Below are positions 35,591 to 44,640 of a stretch of 64,000 nt of DNA, one piece after another. The DNA lies in assembly GCA_016705575.1 (NCBI GenBank), contig JADIXX010000004.1:62001-126000 (forward strand), in the 5' to 3' direction. The notes beneath the pieces are model-generated. The model saw only the letters and a list, made by a program, of their open reading frames with translations. It made no database searches and was not told the origin of the DNA. The stretch comes from Candidatus Aalborgicola defluviihabitans (GTDB taxonomy: Bacteria; Pseudomonadota; Gammaproteobacteria; Burkholderiales; Burkholderiaceae_C). Numbering within the stretch: the stretch's first letter is position 1; every line of letters begins with the position of its first letter. The translations under genes were made by a program, and so were the position numbers.

Positions 35591-37210
35591 ATGATGCTTG
35601 CGACCCAGACAGAGAACGCCAAACTCGGTGCACTTGGTATTGAATTTCCGCAGCCTTATAACGCGGCGGTGGACCTTGTTGAGCGCAATCTCCGTGCCGG
35701 TCGTGCGGACAAAATTGCCGTCCTTGATGATCAGGGAAGCTATACCTATGCACAAGTTGCGGATCGGGTCAACCGTTTTGCCGGGGCACTAACCGCGCTC
35801 GGTGTCTGCACGGAGCAAAGGATCTTGCTTTGCCTGCACGACTCCATCGATTTCCCAACAGCTTTTCTTGGTGCGATAAAAGCGGGCATTGTTCCAATTC
35901 CTGTCAACACGCTTTTAACGAGCAAGGACTACGACTTCATGCTGCGGGACAGCCGTGTACAAGTGCTGGTGGTATCTGAAGCTCTAGTCGATACGCTCAA
36001 ACCAATTCTGTCAGGACAGCCCTATTTGAAGCACGTCATTGTGTCGGGTGAAAAATCGGGCGAGTACTTGCTTTTGTCCGACCTGACCGCTGCCGCATCG
36101 CCCGATTTTGACACTGCGCCTACGAGTAGCAACGACGCGTGCTTCTGGCTGTATTCGTCGGGTTCAACCGGGTCGCCGAAAGGCACGGTGCACTTGCACA
36201 GCAGCCTGATCTATAGCGCCGAAACCTACGCTAAACTGGTTCTGGGCATTCAGGAGAGCGACCTTGTCTATTCGGCAGCAAAGTTGTTTTTCGCGTATGG
36301 GTTGGGTAACGGTCTGACCTTTCCGTTTTCGGTCGGTGCCACCACCATTTTGACCGCCGAGCGGCCAACACCTGCAAGCGTGTCACGCATCTTGCGTCAG
36401 CGCAAGCCAAGCATCTTTTATGGTGTCCCTACTTTGTACGGTGCGTTGTTAAGCAGCCCGGACATGCCCAGCCCCGATGAACTATCGCTCAGACGCTGCA
36501 CATCGGCCGGCGAAGCGCTGCCGCCGGATATCGGACGACGTTGGACCGACGCGACCGGCATTGACATCCTGGACGGTATTGGTTCGACCGAAATGTTGCA
36601 TATCTTTCTGTCCAACCGTCCTGGCGACGTGCGCTACGGAACGACCGGCAAGCCGGTACCCGGCTACCAGGTCAAAATCGTTGACGAAAACAATGTCGAG
36701 GTTGCTGTGGGTGAAATCGGCGAGTTGCAGGTTCTGGGTCCGACTGCTGCGACCTGTTACTGGAACAACCCTGAGAAGAGTTGCAATACCTTTTTGGGTC
36801 AGTGGACCCGCTGCGGCGACAAGTACGTGCAGTCTGAAGACGGTTACTTCACGTACTGTGGACGTAGCGACGACATGCTCAAGGTGGGAGGCATCTATGT
36901 GTCGCCGATTGAGGTCGAAGCCAGCTTGTGCTCGCATGAGTCGGTACAGGAAGTAGCGATTGTTGGCCAGGCTGATGCCGATGACTTGATCAAACCAAAA
37001 GCCTACGTGGTCTTGCGGCCCGGGGTGGATCCAAGCCCGGAACTTGCGTTGGCTTTGCAGTTGCATGTGAAGCATCAGATTGCGCCGTTCAAGTATCCGC
37101 GCTGGATCGAATTTATTGCGGAACTCCCAAAAACAGCCACAGGGAAGATTCAGAGATTCAAGCTCCGCAGTACGCCACCGGACGCCGAGTCCGCCACAAA
37201 CAAGCCTTGA
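35591..37210 (+). CDS. bclA: Benzoate-CoA ligase
   Basis: 539 residues, ANL adenylate-forming family. It activates benzoate (and perhaps analogues) to benzoyl-CoA with ATP. Seen: FPQPYNAAVDLVERNL, AMP-binding YSSGSTGSPKGTVHLH, SAAKLFFAYGLGNGLTFP (typical of benzoate-CoA ligases), DGIGSTEMLHIFLSN, YVQSEDGYFTYCGRSDDMLKV split hinge region, and catalytic Lys in PKTATGKIQRFKLR. GGAG lies 6 bp before ATG 35591; the longer frame from 35513 runs through the promoter and is rejected. First gene of an operon with a five-gene ABC importer. Confidence 0.93.
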   Translation: MMLATQTENAKLGALGIEFPQPYNAAVDLVERNLRAGRADKIAVLDDQGSYTYAQVADRVNRFAGALTALGVCTEQRILLCLHDSIDFPTAFLGAIKAGIVPIPVNTLLTSKDYDFMLRDSRVQVLVVSEALVDTLKPILSGQPYLKHVIVSGEKSGEYLLLSDLTAAASPDFDTAPTSSNDACFWLYSSGSTGSPKGTVHLHSSLIYSAETYAKLVLGIQESDLVYSAAKLFFAYGLGNGLTFPFSVGATTILTAERPTPASVSRILRQRKPSIFYGVPTLYGALLSSPDMPSPDELSLRRCTSAGEALPPDIGRRWTDATGIDILDGIGSTEMLHIFLSNRPGDVRYGTTGKPVPGYQVKIVDENNVEVAVGEIGELQVLGPTAATCYWNNPEKSCNTFLGQWTRCGDKYVQSEDGYFTYCGRSDDMLKVGGIYVSPIEVEASLCSHESVQEVAIVGQADADDLIKPKAYVVLRPGVDPSPELALALQLHVKHQIAPFKYPRWIEFIAELPKTATGKIQRFKLRSTPPDAESATNKP

Positions 37211-37243
37211 GGCTTCAACCACAACACCTATCAGGAGACGAGC

Positions 37244-38443
37244 ATGCGTAAATTCCTTACTTCGCTGAACACCCGCCGAAACTTTCTCACCACCGCTGGT
37301 GTGCTATCTACTGGAGTGCTTGTTCCAGCCTCCGTTGCAATGGCACAAAGCGCCAAGATCCGGGTAGGGCTGATGCTGCCCTACACCGGTACCTATGCGC
37401 CCCTGGGTAACGCCATTACCAATGGTTTCAAAATGGCGGTTGCGGAGCGGGGCGGCAAGCTCGGCGGGCGGGAGGTGGAATACTTTACCGTAGACGATGA
37501 ATCAGACCCAGCCAAAGGCCCTGAAAATGCCAACAAGCTGGTGCAACGGGACAAGGTCGATGTGATGATCGGGACGGTTCACAGTGGTGTGGCGATGGGC
37601 ATGGTCAAAATCGCACGCGATACCGGCACGCTGCTGATTATCCCCAACGCAGGGGTCAATGCGGCCACCGGCGCACTGTGTGCCCCCAACATCTTTCGCA
37701 CGTCTTTCAGCAGTTGGCAAACGTCCTTCCCGTTGGGCAAGGTGATGGTCGATCGGGGACACAAGAACGTCATTACGATTGCGTGGAAATACTCGTTTGG
37801 CGAAGAGTCCGTCAGTGCATTTGCCGAGGGTTTTACCAAGGCCGGCGGCAAAATCAGCAAGGAACTGTGGGTGCCGTTTCCAACGGTCGAATTCCAGGCC
37901 TTGTTGACACAAATCGCCACCCTCAAACCTGACGCGGTGTATGCATTCTTTGCCGGTGCAGGGGCTGCCAAATTTGTCAAGGACTACGCTGCAGCAGGCC
38001 TCAAAGGCAAAATCCCACTGTTTGGAAGCGGTTTTATTACCGATGGAGTCCTGGAGGCGCAGGGTGAAGCTGCAGAAGGCATTGAAACCACATTGCATTA
38101 CGGCGACGACATCGACACGCCACGAAATCGCGCGTTCCGGCTGGCATATGCCAAAACATTCAAGAGCCAGCCCGACGTCTATGCAGTTCAGGGTTACGAC
38201 AGTGGTCTGTTGCTGGCTGCCGGGCTCGACGCGGTCAAAGGCAATGTGGGCGACAAGGCTGGACTCATCGCTGCGATGGAAAAAGCCCGGATTGACAGCC
38301 CCCGCGGACCGTGGACGATGTCCAAAGCACACAACCCGATTCAGGACATCTATTTGCGCAAGGTGGTTGGTAAAGAAAACAAGGTCATCGGCATCGCAGC
38401 GAAGGCGGTCGAAGATCCGGCGACCGGATGCAAGCGGGTCTGA
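37244..38443 (+). CDS. ABC transporter substrate-binding protein, Tat-type leader, probable aromatic acid binder
   Basis: 399 residues, branched-chain amino acid/amide binding family (type I periplasmic fold). The leader TRRNFLTTAGVLSTGVLVP...AMAQ contains a twin-arginine RRNFL motif and a signal cleavage site. Mature part: KIRVGLMLPYTGTYAPLG, VDDESDPAKGPENANKLV, and YAVQGYDSGLLLAAGLDAV. AGGAG precedes the ATG and the gap to the ligase is 33 bp. Position behind the ligase suggests benzoate or a related aromatic acid as ligand, as for homologous proteins in bzd and hba loci. Confidence 0.85.
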   Translation: MRKFLTSLNTRRNFLTTAGVLSTGVLVPASVAMAQSAKIRVGLMLPYTGTYAPLGNAITNGFKMAVAERGGKLGGREVEYFTVDDESDPAKGPENANKLVQRDKVDVMIGTVHSGVAMGMVKIARDTGTLLIIPNAGVNAATGALCAPNIFRTSFSSWQTSFPLGKVMVDRGHKNVITIAWKYSFGEESVSAFAEGFTKAGGKISKELWVPFPTVEFQALLTQIATLKPDAVYAFFAGAGAAKFVKDYAAAGLKGKIPLFGSGFITDGVLEAQGEAAEGIETTLHYGDDIDTPRNRAFRLAYAKTFKSQPDVYAVQGYDSGLLLAAGLDAVKGNVGDKAGLIAAMEKARIDSPRGPWTMSKAHNPIQDIYLRKVVGKENKVIGIAAKAVEDPATGCKRV

Positions 38444-38530
38444 GCTCGGTTACCCGTTGAAGCCGAAGCTTTATAAGCCCACACCGGCCGCTGATTACTG
38501 CTGCCGGTGCAATCTGGACTGCCCGTCGCG

Positions 38531-39388
38531 ATGGAATTTCTGATTCAACTGCTCAATAGCATCCAATACGGGTTGCTACTCTTTCTGCTGGCCAGTGGTT
38601 TGACACTGGTCTTTGGCATCATGGGCGTTATCAACATGGCCCATGGCAGTTTTTACATGATTGGGGCCTACCTTGCCTACTGGCTCACATCAAAAATAGG
38701 TAATTTTTGGCTGGCGATTCCGCTCGGACTCGCGATCGTCATATTGCTCGGTGTGGTCATTGAAGGGGTGCTGTTTCGACGTCTCTACCGACGCGACCAT
38801 TTGCAGCAGGTACTACTGACCTTTGGTCTGATCCTGATCTTTGAAGAGCTGCGCAGTATCTTGTTTGGCGATGAGGTGCAAGGGGTTGCCGTTCCTGCGA
38901 TCTTGAACAACTCGATACCTCTGACCGACAACCTCAGTTATCCCGTGTACCGGTTGTTTATATCGATGACATGCTTGCTGATCGCCGGCGCAATGTATTG
39001 GCTCATCCAGAAGACGCGGCTTGGCATGATGATCCGGGCCGGCAGCAGCAACAGAAGGATGGTGCAGTCGCTTGGGATCAATATCAACCGTATTTACAGC
39101 CTTGTTTTTGCCGTCGGCCTCGCATTGGCGGCGTTCGCCGGCATGATTGCTGCGCCAGTTTCATCTGTCTATCCCGGTATGGGCAATCAGATTTTGATTA
39201 TCTGTTTTGTTGTCGTGGTCATCGGCGGCATCGGCTCCATCAAGGGTGCACTGGTGGCAGCACTGATGATTGGCATGACCGACACGCTAAGCAAGGTGTT
39301 CTTGCCCGATTTTTCCGGCTTCGCCGTATACCTGTTGATGGCGATCATTCTATTGTGGCGCCCGCAGGGCCTTTTCAAAGGGGTTTGA
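38531..39388 (+). CDS. ABC transporter permease, LivH type
   Basis: 285 residues, inner membrane, eight or so hydrophobic segments. Family features: LNSIQYGLLLFLLASGLTLVFGIMGVINMAHGSFYMIGAYLAYW beginning, and GMGNQILIICFVVVVIGGIGSIKGALVAALMIG near the C-terminus. The start at 38531 (MEFLIQLLNSIQYG) is family-like; GTCGCG precedes it without a strong ribosome site. Second gene of the importer, between the binding protein and LivM-type permease. Confidence 0.88.
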   Translation: MEFLIQLLNSIQYGLLLFLLASGLTLVFGIMGVINMAHGSFYMIGAYLAYWLTSKIGNFWLAIPLGLAIVILLGVVIEGVLFRRLYRRDHLQQVLLTFGLILIFEELRSILFGDEVQGVAVPAILNNSIPLTDNLSYPVYRLFISMTCLLIAGAMYWLIQKTRLGMMIRAGSSNRRMVQSLGININRIYSLVFAVGLALAAFAGMIAAPVSSVYPGMGNQILIICFVVVVIGGIGSIKGALVAALMIGMTDTLSKVFLPDFSGFAVYLLMAIILLWRPQGLFKGV

Positions 39389-39394
39389 AAAGCC

Positions 39395-40387
39395 ATGCGT
39401 CTGCCGCCATCAACCACGCCCGTTCTGCTGGCGGTGGGTGCCATCTGCCTGGCCCTGGTTCCGCAGATTGGATCCACCTTCTACCTGCAACTGTTCAGCA
39501 AGATCATGATCATGGCGATCTTCGCGATGAGCCTGGACTTGTTGGTAGGGTATGCCGGTTTGGTGAGTCTGGGGCATTGTGCCTACTTCGGGTTGGCGGG
39601 CTATGTGGTCGCGCTGGCATCGCCGCAGTATGCGGCGGCCAGTCTGCTGGTAACGCTTCCACTGGCAATGCTGGCATCGGGGGTTGCGGCTTTGGTCATT
39701 GGGTTGCTGGTGCTGCGCACGTCGGGGGTGTACTTCATCATGGTCACACTTGCCTTCGCGCAGATGCTTTACTACATCTTTCACGACACCGCCCTGGGCG
39801 GAGGCTCCGACGGTATCTACATCTATGTGAAGCCGGAACTGGTCATTGCCGGCACCAAATTCTTGAATCTGGACAGTCCCGCTCAGTTTTATTACTTCAT
39901 ATTTGGCTTGATGCTAGTCGTCTATATTGGATTGCGGGTAATTTTGCGTTCCCCATTCGGGCATGCGCTGGTGGGCATCAGGGCCAATGAGCACCGGATG
40001 CGATCACTGGGCTTTCCGGTGTTCTTTTACAAGCTTGGCGCTTTCGTTTTGGCCGGTACGCTGGCCGGCATGGCAGGTTACCTGGCGGCCTGCCAGTTTG
40101 GTTACGTCAATCCCGAAATTCTCTCCTGGCACAATTCCGGCAATGTTCTGATGATGCTGTTACTGGGTGGAATGGGCAACCTGTATGGAGCGATCATCGG
40201 GGCATTTTCGTTGGTGCTGGTACAGGAATTGTTCTCCAGCGAGGCGCTCTTGGGTTCGATCGCCAAGCACTGGCAACTCGCCATGGGAACTTTCATCGTG
40301 CTAATCGTTTTGCTACTGCCCAATGGCCTGTCTGGCCTATTGGGTCGGCGCGAAGAACCTGCTGTCAATGAGGCCGAAGATGGCTGA
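39395..40387 (+). CDS. ABC transporter permease, LivM type
   Basis: 330 residues, inner membrane. Typical segments FAMSLDLLVGYAGLVSLGHCAYFGLAGY, LVLRTSGVYFIMVTLAFAQM, GIRANEHRMRSLGF and NVLMMLLLGGMGNLYGAIIG. It begins 6 bp after livH and its stop overlaps the start of the following ATPase gene by 8 bp, so the two are translationally linked. Confidence 0.9.
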   Translation: MRLPPSTTPVLLAVGAICLALVPQIGSTFYLQLFSKIMIMAIFAMSLDLLVGYAGLVSLGHCAYFGLAGYVVALASPQYAAASLLVTLPLAMLASGVAALVIGLLVLRTSGVYFIMVTLAFAQMLYYIFHDTALGGGSDGIYIYVKPELVIAGTKFLNLDSPAQFYYFIFGLMLVVYIGLRVILRSPFGHALVGIRANEHRMRSLGFPVFFYKLGAFVLAGTLAGMAGYLAACQFGYVNPEILSWHNSGNVLMMLLLGGMGNLYGAIIGAFSLVLVQELFSSEALLGSIAKHWQLAMGTFIVLIVLLLPNGLSGLLGRREEPAVNEAEDG

Positions 40388-41141
40388 ACTGGCACTCAAA
40401 GTTACTGCGCTGACAAAACAGTTTGGTGGGCTGGCTGCCGTCAATGATGTGTCGCTGCAAGTTGCCAGAGGCACGCTGCATGCAGTGATTGGCCCCAACG
40501 GCGCTGGCAAGAGCACCCTGATTCATCTTTTGTCTGGCGATTTGTCGCCCACCAGTGGCAGTGTCGCCCTCAATGGGAGTGATATCACACACCTCGCGCC
40601 GGACCAGCGCTCGCGTGCTGGCATTGGGCGCAGCTACCAGAAAACCAATATATTTCCCGCCTTTAGTGTGTTGGAGAACTGTCGCCTTGCCGCTCAATCG
40701 CGTGAGCCGCATGCGTTTAACCTGTTTCGCTCAGCCGCTTCGTACCTTTCGATCTCGCAAGCAGCAAACGAGGCCCTTGACGCCGTCGGACTACAGCACC
40801 GGGCGCGCATCAAAGCAGGGTTCTTGAGCCACGGTGAGCAGCGCCAGCTGGAAATTGCGATGTCGTTGGCGACCAAGCCGCAAGTGCTATTGCTCGATGA
40901 ACCCTTGGCTGGCATGGGTGCGCAGGAATCCACAAAGATGGTGACCCTACTGCAGAAATTGATCAAGAATCACGCCGTGTTGCTGGTCGAACACGACATG
41001 GATGCCGTATTCGCCTTGGCCGACGTGCTGACAGTGATGGTCAACGGACGTGTGTTGGAGTCGGGTACGCCCGAGCAGATTCGCAACAGTGCGCAGGTGC
41101 AGCGTGCTTACCTCGGAAATGAGGAGGCCGAGCATGGCTGA
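40380..41141 (+). CDS. ABC transporter ATP-binding protein, LivG type
   Basis: 253 residues. Walker A GPNGAGKSTLIHLLSG, the LivG-specific GIGRSYQKTNIFPAFSVLENC, signature SHGEQRQLEIA (unusual LSHGEQ in place of LSGGEQ, normal for this family), Walker B VLLLDEPLAGM, H-loop VEHDMDAVF. Start ATG 40380 inside the end of livM; stop overlaps the next gene by 8 bp. Confidence 0.9.
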   Translation: MAELALKVTALTKQFGGLAAVNDVSLQVARGTLHAVIGPNGAGKSTLIHLLSGDLSPTSGSVALNGSDITHLAPDQRSRAGIGRSYQKTNIFPAFSVLENCRLAAQSREPHAFNLFRSAASYLSISQAANEALDAVGLQHRARIKAGFLSHGEQRQLEIAMSLATKPQVLLLDEPLAGMGAQESTKMVTLLQKLIKNHAVLLVEHDMDAVFALADVLTVMVNGRVLESGTPEQIRNSAQVQRAYLGNEEAEHG

Positions 41142-41850
41142 TACGCCCATCATTGAAGCGCGCGGATTGAACACGTACTATGGTGCAAGCCATGTTCTTC
41201 ACGATGTCAATTTTGCGGTACAGCCAGGAGAGACAATTGGCTTGATGGGGCGCAATGGCATGGGCAAGTCCACGTTGTTGAACAGCCTCGTGGGTCATGT
41301 GCGGCCGCGCAAGGGAGTGGTGGCGGTTAACGGCAAGGATATGACCCAGGCCGAACCGCACCAGATAGCGCAGCAAGGTATCGCCTATGTGCCAGAGGGG
41401 CGCGGTATATTTCCCAATCTTTCGGTGCGTGAAAATCTCATCATGGCGGCCCGCACCGGCAAGAACGGTCGTAACGAATGGACCTACGAACGAATACTGC
41501 AAACATTCCCCCGCCTGGCCGAACGGATTGAGACTGGCGGGCAAAAGCTGTCTGGGGGTGAGCAGCAAATGCTCACCATTGGCCGCGCACTCATGACCAA
41601 CCCTGATCTGCTCATTCTCGATGAAGCCACGGAAGGATTGGCGCCAGTGATCGCGCGCGACATTTGGCGTATCGTGAAAACGATTCGAGCCACGGGCATT
41701 GCAACCATCATTGTCGATAAAAATTTTGCTGCAATTTCCGCCATCACGGATCGCAATGTCATTCTGGTCAAGGGCCGGGTCGTTTTTGACGGCAGCAGCC
41801 GTGTACTAGGCGAGCAACCGGAGCTTCTGCAACGCTACCTGGGGATTTAA
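41134..41850 (+). CDS. ABC transporter ATP-binding protein, LivF type
   Basis: 238 residues. Walker A GRNGMGKSTLLNSL, GIAYVPEGRGIFPNLSVRENL (LivF hallmark), signature LSGGEQQMLTIGRAL, Walker B LLILDEATEGLAP. GAGGAGG lies before ATG 41134. Last gene of the ligase-importer operon; 198 bp separate it from the convergent paaK, with no clear terminator seen. Confidence 0.9.
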   Translation: MADTPIIEARGLNTYYGASHVLHDVNFAVQPGETIGLMGRNGMGKSTLLNSLVGHVRPRKGVVAVNGKDMTQAEPHQIAQQGIAYVPEGRGIFPNLSVRENLIMAARTGKNGRNEWTYERILQTFPRLAERIETGGQKLSGGEQQMLTIGRALMTNPDLLILDEATEGLAPVIARDIWRIVKTIRATGIATIIVDKNFAAISAITDRNVILVKGRVVFDGSSRVLGEQPELLQRYLGI

Positions 41851-42048
41851 GCGTGCCTAAATTGATTGCCGCTGGCCATCCACTGTAATTCCAATGGATT
41901 GATCCACTAATCGACGACGTCAAATCGGCTGAGGCGGCTGCCCTTGTTTTTTTGCGTGAGGCCTTGGGATCGCTTACGCGGTGGAAGGCCCGAAACCAGC
42001 CGATCGCTGCACGGGTTCCACCTCAGGTTTAGTCGAACGCCTACGCCT

Positions 42049-43380
42049 TCAGGACGGCTGATAGAGTCCACGTTTGTCGATCACGCGGCGTGCCTTGCCC
42101 ACGGCGGTGCGTTCGATCGTCTCGGCGGCCTGCACCTTCACGATGGTGGTAATTCCGACAAGTGTTTTAATATGGTGCTGCAATTCGCGGCCGATGGAAT
42201 CCATTTCCAGTTCGGTCATCCGATGTGAAAATTCAGGCCGCAACTCCGCAATGACATTCAGCGTGTCCATGTGGCCGTCACGCGAGACCACCAATTGATA
42301 CTGGGGCGCGAGGTGTTGCTGTTTAAGAATGAGTTCTTCTATTTGGGTTGGGAACAGATTTACGCCACGGATGATGAGCAGGTCGTCTGAGCGACCGGTG
42401 ATTTTGTCAATACGGCGCATGGAGCGCGAGGTGGGAGGCAACAGGCGGGTCAGGTCGCGCGTACGGTAACGAATGATTGGCAGGGCTTCCTTACTGAGCG
42501 AGGTAAACACGAGTTCGCCTTCTTCCCCGTCAGCTAGTACTTCACCCGTTTCCGGATTAATGATTTCCGGATAAAAATGGTCTTCCCATACGACTGGGCC
42601 ATCCTTACTCTCAACGCATTCGCATGCAACACCCGGCCCCATCACTTCGGACAAGCCGTAGATATCGACGGCATCAATGCCAGCGCGCTGTTCAATTTCA
42701 GTGCGCATCGCATTGGTCCACGGCTCGGCGCCAAAAATGCCGATTTTGAGTGAACTGTCTGCCGCATCGAGTCCTTGGCGGGCAAACTCTTCGATCAGGT
42801 TGAGCATGTACGACGGCGTCACCATGATGATGGACGGTTTGAAGTCTACGATCAGCTGAACCTGCTTTTCGGTCTGCCCACCGGACATAGGAATGACGGT
42901 GCACCCCAGTTTTTCGGCTCCATAGTGCGCTCCGAGTCCACCCGTAAAGAGCCCATAGCCGTAGGCGTTATGCAGGATGTCGCCAGCCCGTCCCCCTGCC
43001 GCCTTGATCGAACGCGCTACCACACTCGCCCAGGTATCGATGTCCTTGCGGGTGTAGCCCACGACTGTTGGTTTGCCGGTGGTCCCACTGGATGCGTGGA
43101 TGCGAACGACTTGTTCGCGCGGGACTGCGAACATGCCATATGGGTAATTGTTGCGTAAATCCGATTTGATCAGGAATGGAAACTTGGCCAGATCGCTCAA
43201 GGACTTTAGGTCAGACGGGTGGACACCCTTCGCATCGAATGACGCCCGGTAATGCGGAACGTTGTCGTATGCGTGCTGCAACGACCACTTCATGCGTTCC
43301 AGCTGAAGTGCCTGTAGCGCATCAGTGCTCGCCAGTTCAATCGATTCCAGGTCGGTGGGCCTGAGTCTGCTTTGCTCCAT
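42049..43380 (-). CDS. paaK: Phenylacetate-CoA ligase
   Basis: 443 residues, ANL family, PaaK type. It makes phenylacetyl-CoA from phenylacetate, ATP and CoA. Seen: MKWSLQHAYDNVPHYRASF, AMP-binding HASSGTTGKPTVVGYT, NAYGYGLFTGGLGAHYGAE, YGLSEVMGPGVACEC, TDLEME-like C-terminal region with ITGRSDDLLIIRGVNLFPTQIE and VGKARRVID. There is no aerobic paaABCDE epoxidase in the window, so the product most likely goes to the PadB-like enzyme encoded upstream on the same strand. The TGCATTAT-bearing operator lies 136 bp before the start. Confidence 0.93.
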   Translation of the reverse strand: MEQSRLRPTDLESIELASTDALQALQLERMKWSLQHAYDNVPHYRASFDAKGVHPSDLKSLSDLAKFPFLIKSDLRNNYPYGMFAVPREQVVRIHASSGTTGKPTVVGYTRKDIDTWASVVARSIKAAGGRAGDILHNAYGYGLFTGGLGAHYGAEKLGCTVIPMSGGQTEKQVQLIVDFKPSIIMVTPSYMLNLIEEFARQGLDAADSSLKIGIFGAEPWTNAMRTEIEQRAGIDAVDIYGLSEVMGPGVACECVESKDGPVVWEDHFYPEIINPETGEVLADGEEGELVFTSLSKEALPIIRYRTRDLTRLLPPTSRSMRRIDKITGRSDDLLIIRGVNLFPTQIEELILKQQHLAPQYQLVVSRDGHMDTLNVIAELRPEFSHRMTELEMDSIGRELQHHIKTLVGITTIVKVQAAETIERTAVGKARRVIDKRGLYQPS

Positions 43381-43515
43381 GGATGTCTCCTGTATTTATA
43401 TCTGATGCAAGGCAGTACGGTGGTCCGTTCTACCTGGCGTCGACCGGGGACGATCCAGATAGGGCTATCGCCAGGAGCCAATTGCCGCTGGGTTCGAGCA
43501 CCATCCATACAAAAG

Positions 43516-43534
43516 ATGCACTATTGTGCATTAT
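43516..43534 (-). promoter_or_regulatory. TGCA palindrome upstream of paaK
   Basis: ATGCACTATTGTGCAT (43516-43531) is a near-perfect palindrome with TGCA at 43517 and 43527, 10 bp apart, as at the ligase promoter. It overlaps the octamer TGCATTAT (43527-43534). The surrounding 43381-43737 gap holds this site and an A/T-rich promoter-like segment, but no gene. Confidence 0.55.
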
Positions 43535-43737
43535 TTTTTGTGATTTACCATAATAAATATCAATTAAATGACTATTTCAGGGAAAACATGTAATATAAAG
43601 TCACAAATAATCGCTGAGATGGTCGGCAGCTTGCCCTGATTCCGGCGCACTACTAGCACAGAGAATTGCTCCACCCACTGGTCGCGGGTCTTATGGGCCA
43701 GAATTGTTGGTCGCCCTCAAGACCGATTGACTCGGGT

Positions 43738-44628
43738 TCACTTCAGACGATGGGGATGCGTGAATGCTGTAAGTCGGTCGTTGCGCACGAAACCACACAA
43801 GGTGATGCCAAGGCGGTCGGCCGCCTCGATCGCCAATGACGATGGAGCAGATACCGCACCCACCATTTCTATTCCGGCACGTGCCGCCTTGACAATGAGC
43901 TCCAGGCTGACGCGGCCTGAAAGCGTGACAACGCAACCAGCTGTGTTGATCCGATTCAACAGACAGCTCCCAATCACCTTGTCGAACGCGTTGTGCCGAC
44001 CCAGATCCTCTGCACAGGCCAGCATGACGGCTTGAGGCGAAAACAGGGCTGCGGCGTGGGTTCCGCCGGTGAGATTAAAGACCGATTGACAGCTTTGCAT
44101 GGCTTGCATCAGCGGTTCAAAACGGGCGGGTTCGAGACACAGGGTCTCGGGTACACGCGACAACCCACCGTATAGATCAGCAGCTTGGTCAATGCGGCCG
44201 CATAGACCGCATGAACTCGCAATCAATCCACTACGCCGGTTGCTGCGTACGCGTGAAGGGTCGACCAGAACCACCTTCACCACATCGGGAGCATCCGGAC
44301 AAACTGCCAGCGATGCAATGTCGTCGATCGTATCGATCATACTTTCGGTTAACAAGAATCCAGCACATAGCGCGAGTGCCTCTGGCACCATCCCCTCGTT
44401 CAGAAGTCCCTCCTGTGGCAGGAAACCTGCTTCACCTGCTGCGTCGGTACGCGTCCACATCATGGTGTAGAGTCCAACTCCTTCGACATCGACAAACAGC
44501 GCCTGCTCATCAACGACCCAGCAGTCTTCCGATAGAACGGGTTGCGTGGAAGAAGGAAACCGATGCGCTCCAACTTGACGCATGCCACCGTACTGCGGTT
44601 GCATTTCAATCAGATCCACTCTGCGCAT
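43738..44628 (-). CDS. fdhD: Sulfurtransferase FdhD (molybdoenzyme maturation)
   Basis: 296 residues. It hands sulfur to the molybdenum of bis-MGD enzymes such as formate dehydrogenase. The conserved CxxC motif is present as SSCGLCGRIDQAA, with DVEGVGLYTMMWTRTD, FNLTGGTHAAALF, CAEDLGRHNAFDKVIG and LSGRVSLELIVKAA all family-typical. It starts 12 bp after the stop of the molybdopterin oxidoreductase gene on the same strand, which suggests that this enzyme is its client. Upstream ATG 44628 is used; ATG 44604 or 44583 are possible. Confidence 0.92.
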   Translation of the reverse strand: MRRVDLIEMQPQYGGMRQVGAHRFPSSTQPVLSEDCWVVDEQALFVDVEGVGLYTMMWTRTDAAGEAGFLPQEGLLNEGMVPEALALCAGFLLTESMIDTIDDIASLAVCPDAPDVVKVVLVDPSRVRSNRRSGLIASSCGLCGRIDQAADLYGGLSRVPETLCLEPARFEPLMQAMQSCQSVFNLTGGTHAAALFSPQAVMLACAEDLGRHNAFDKVIGSCLLNRINTAGCVVTLSGRVSLELIVKAARAGIEMVGAVSAPSSLAIEAADRLGITLCGFVRNDRLTAFTHPHRLK

Positions 44629-44640
44629 GATTCATCAAAC

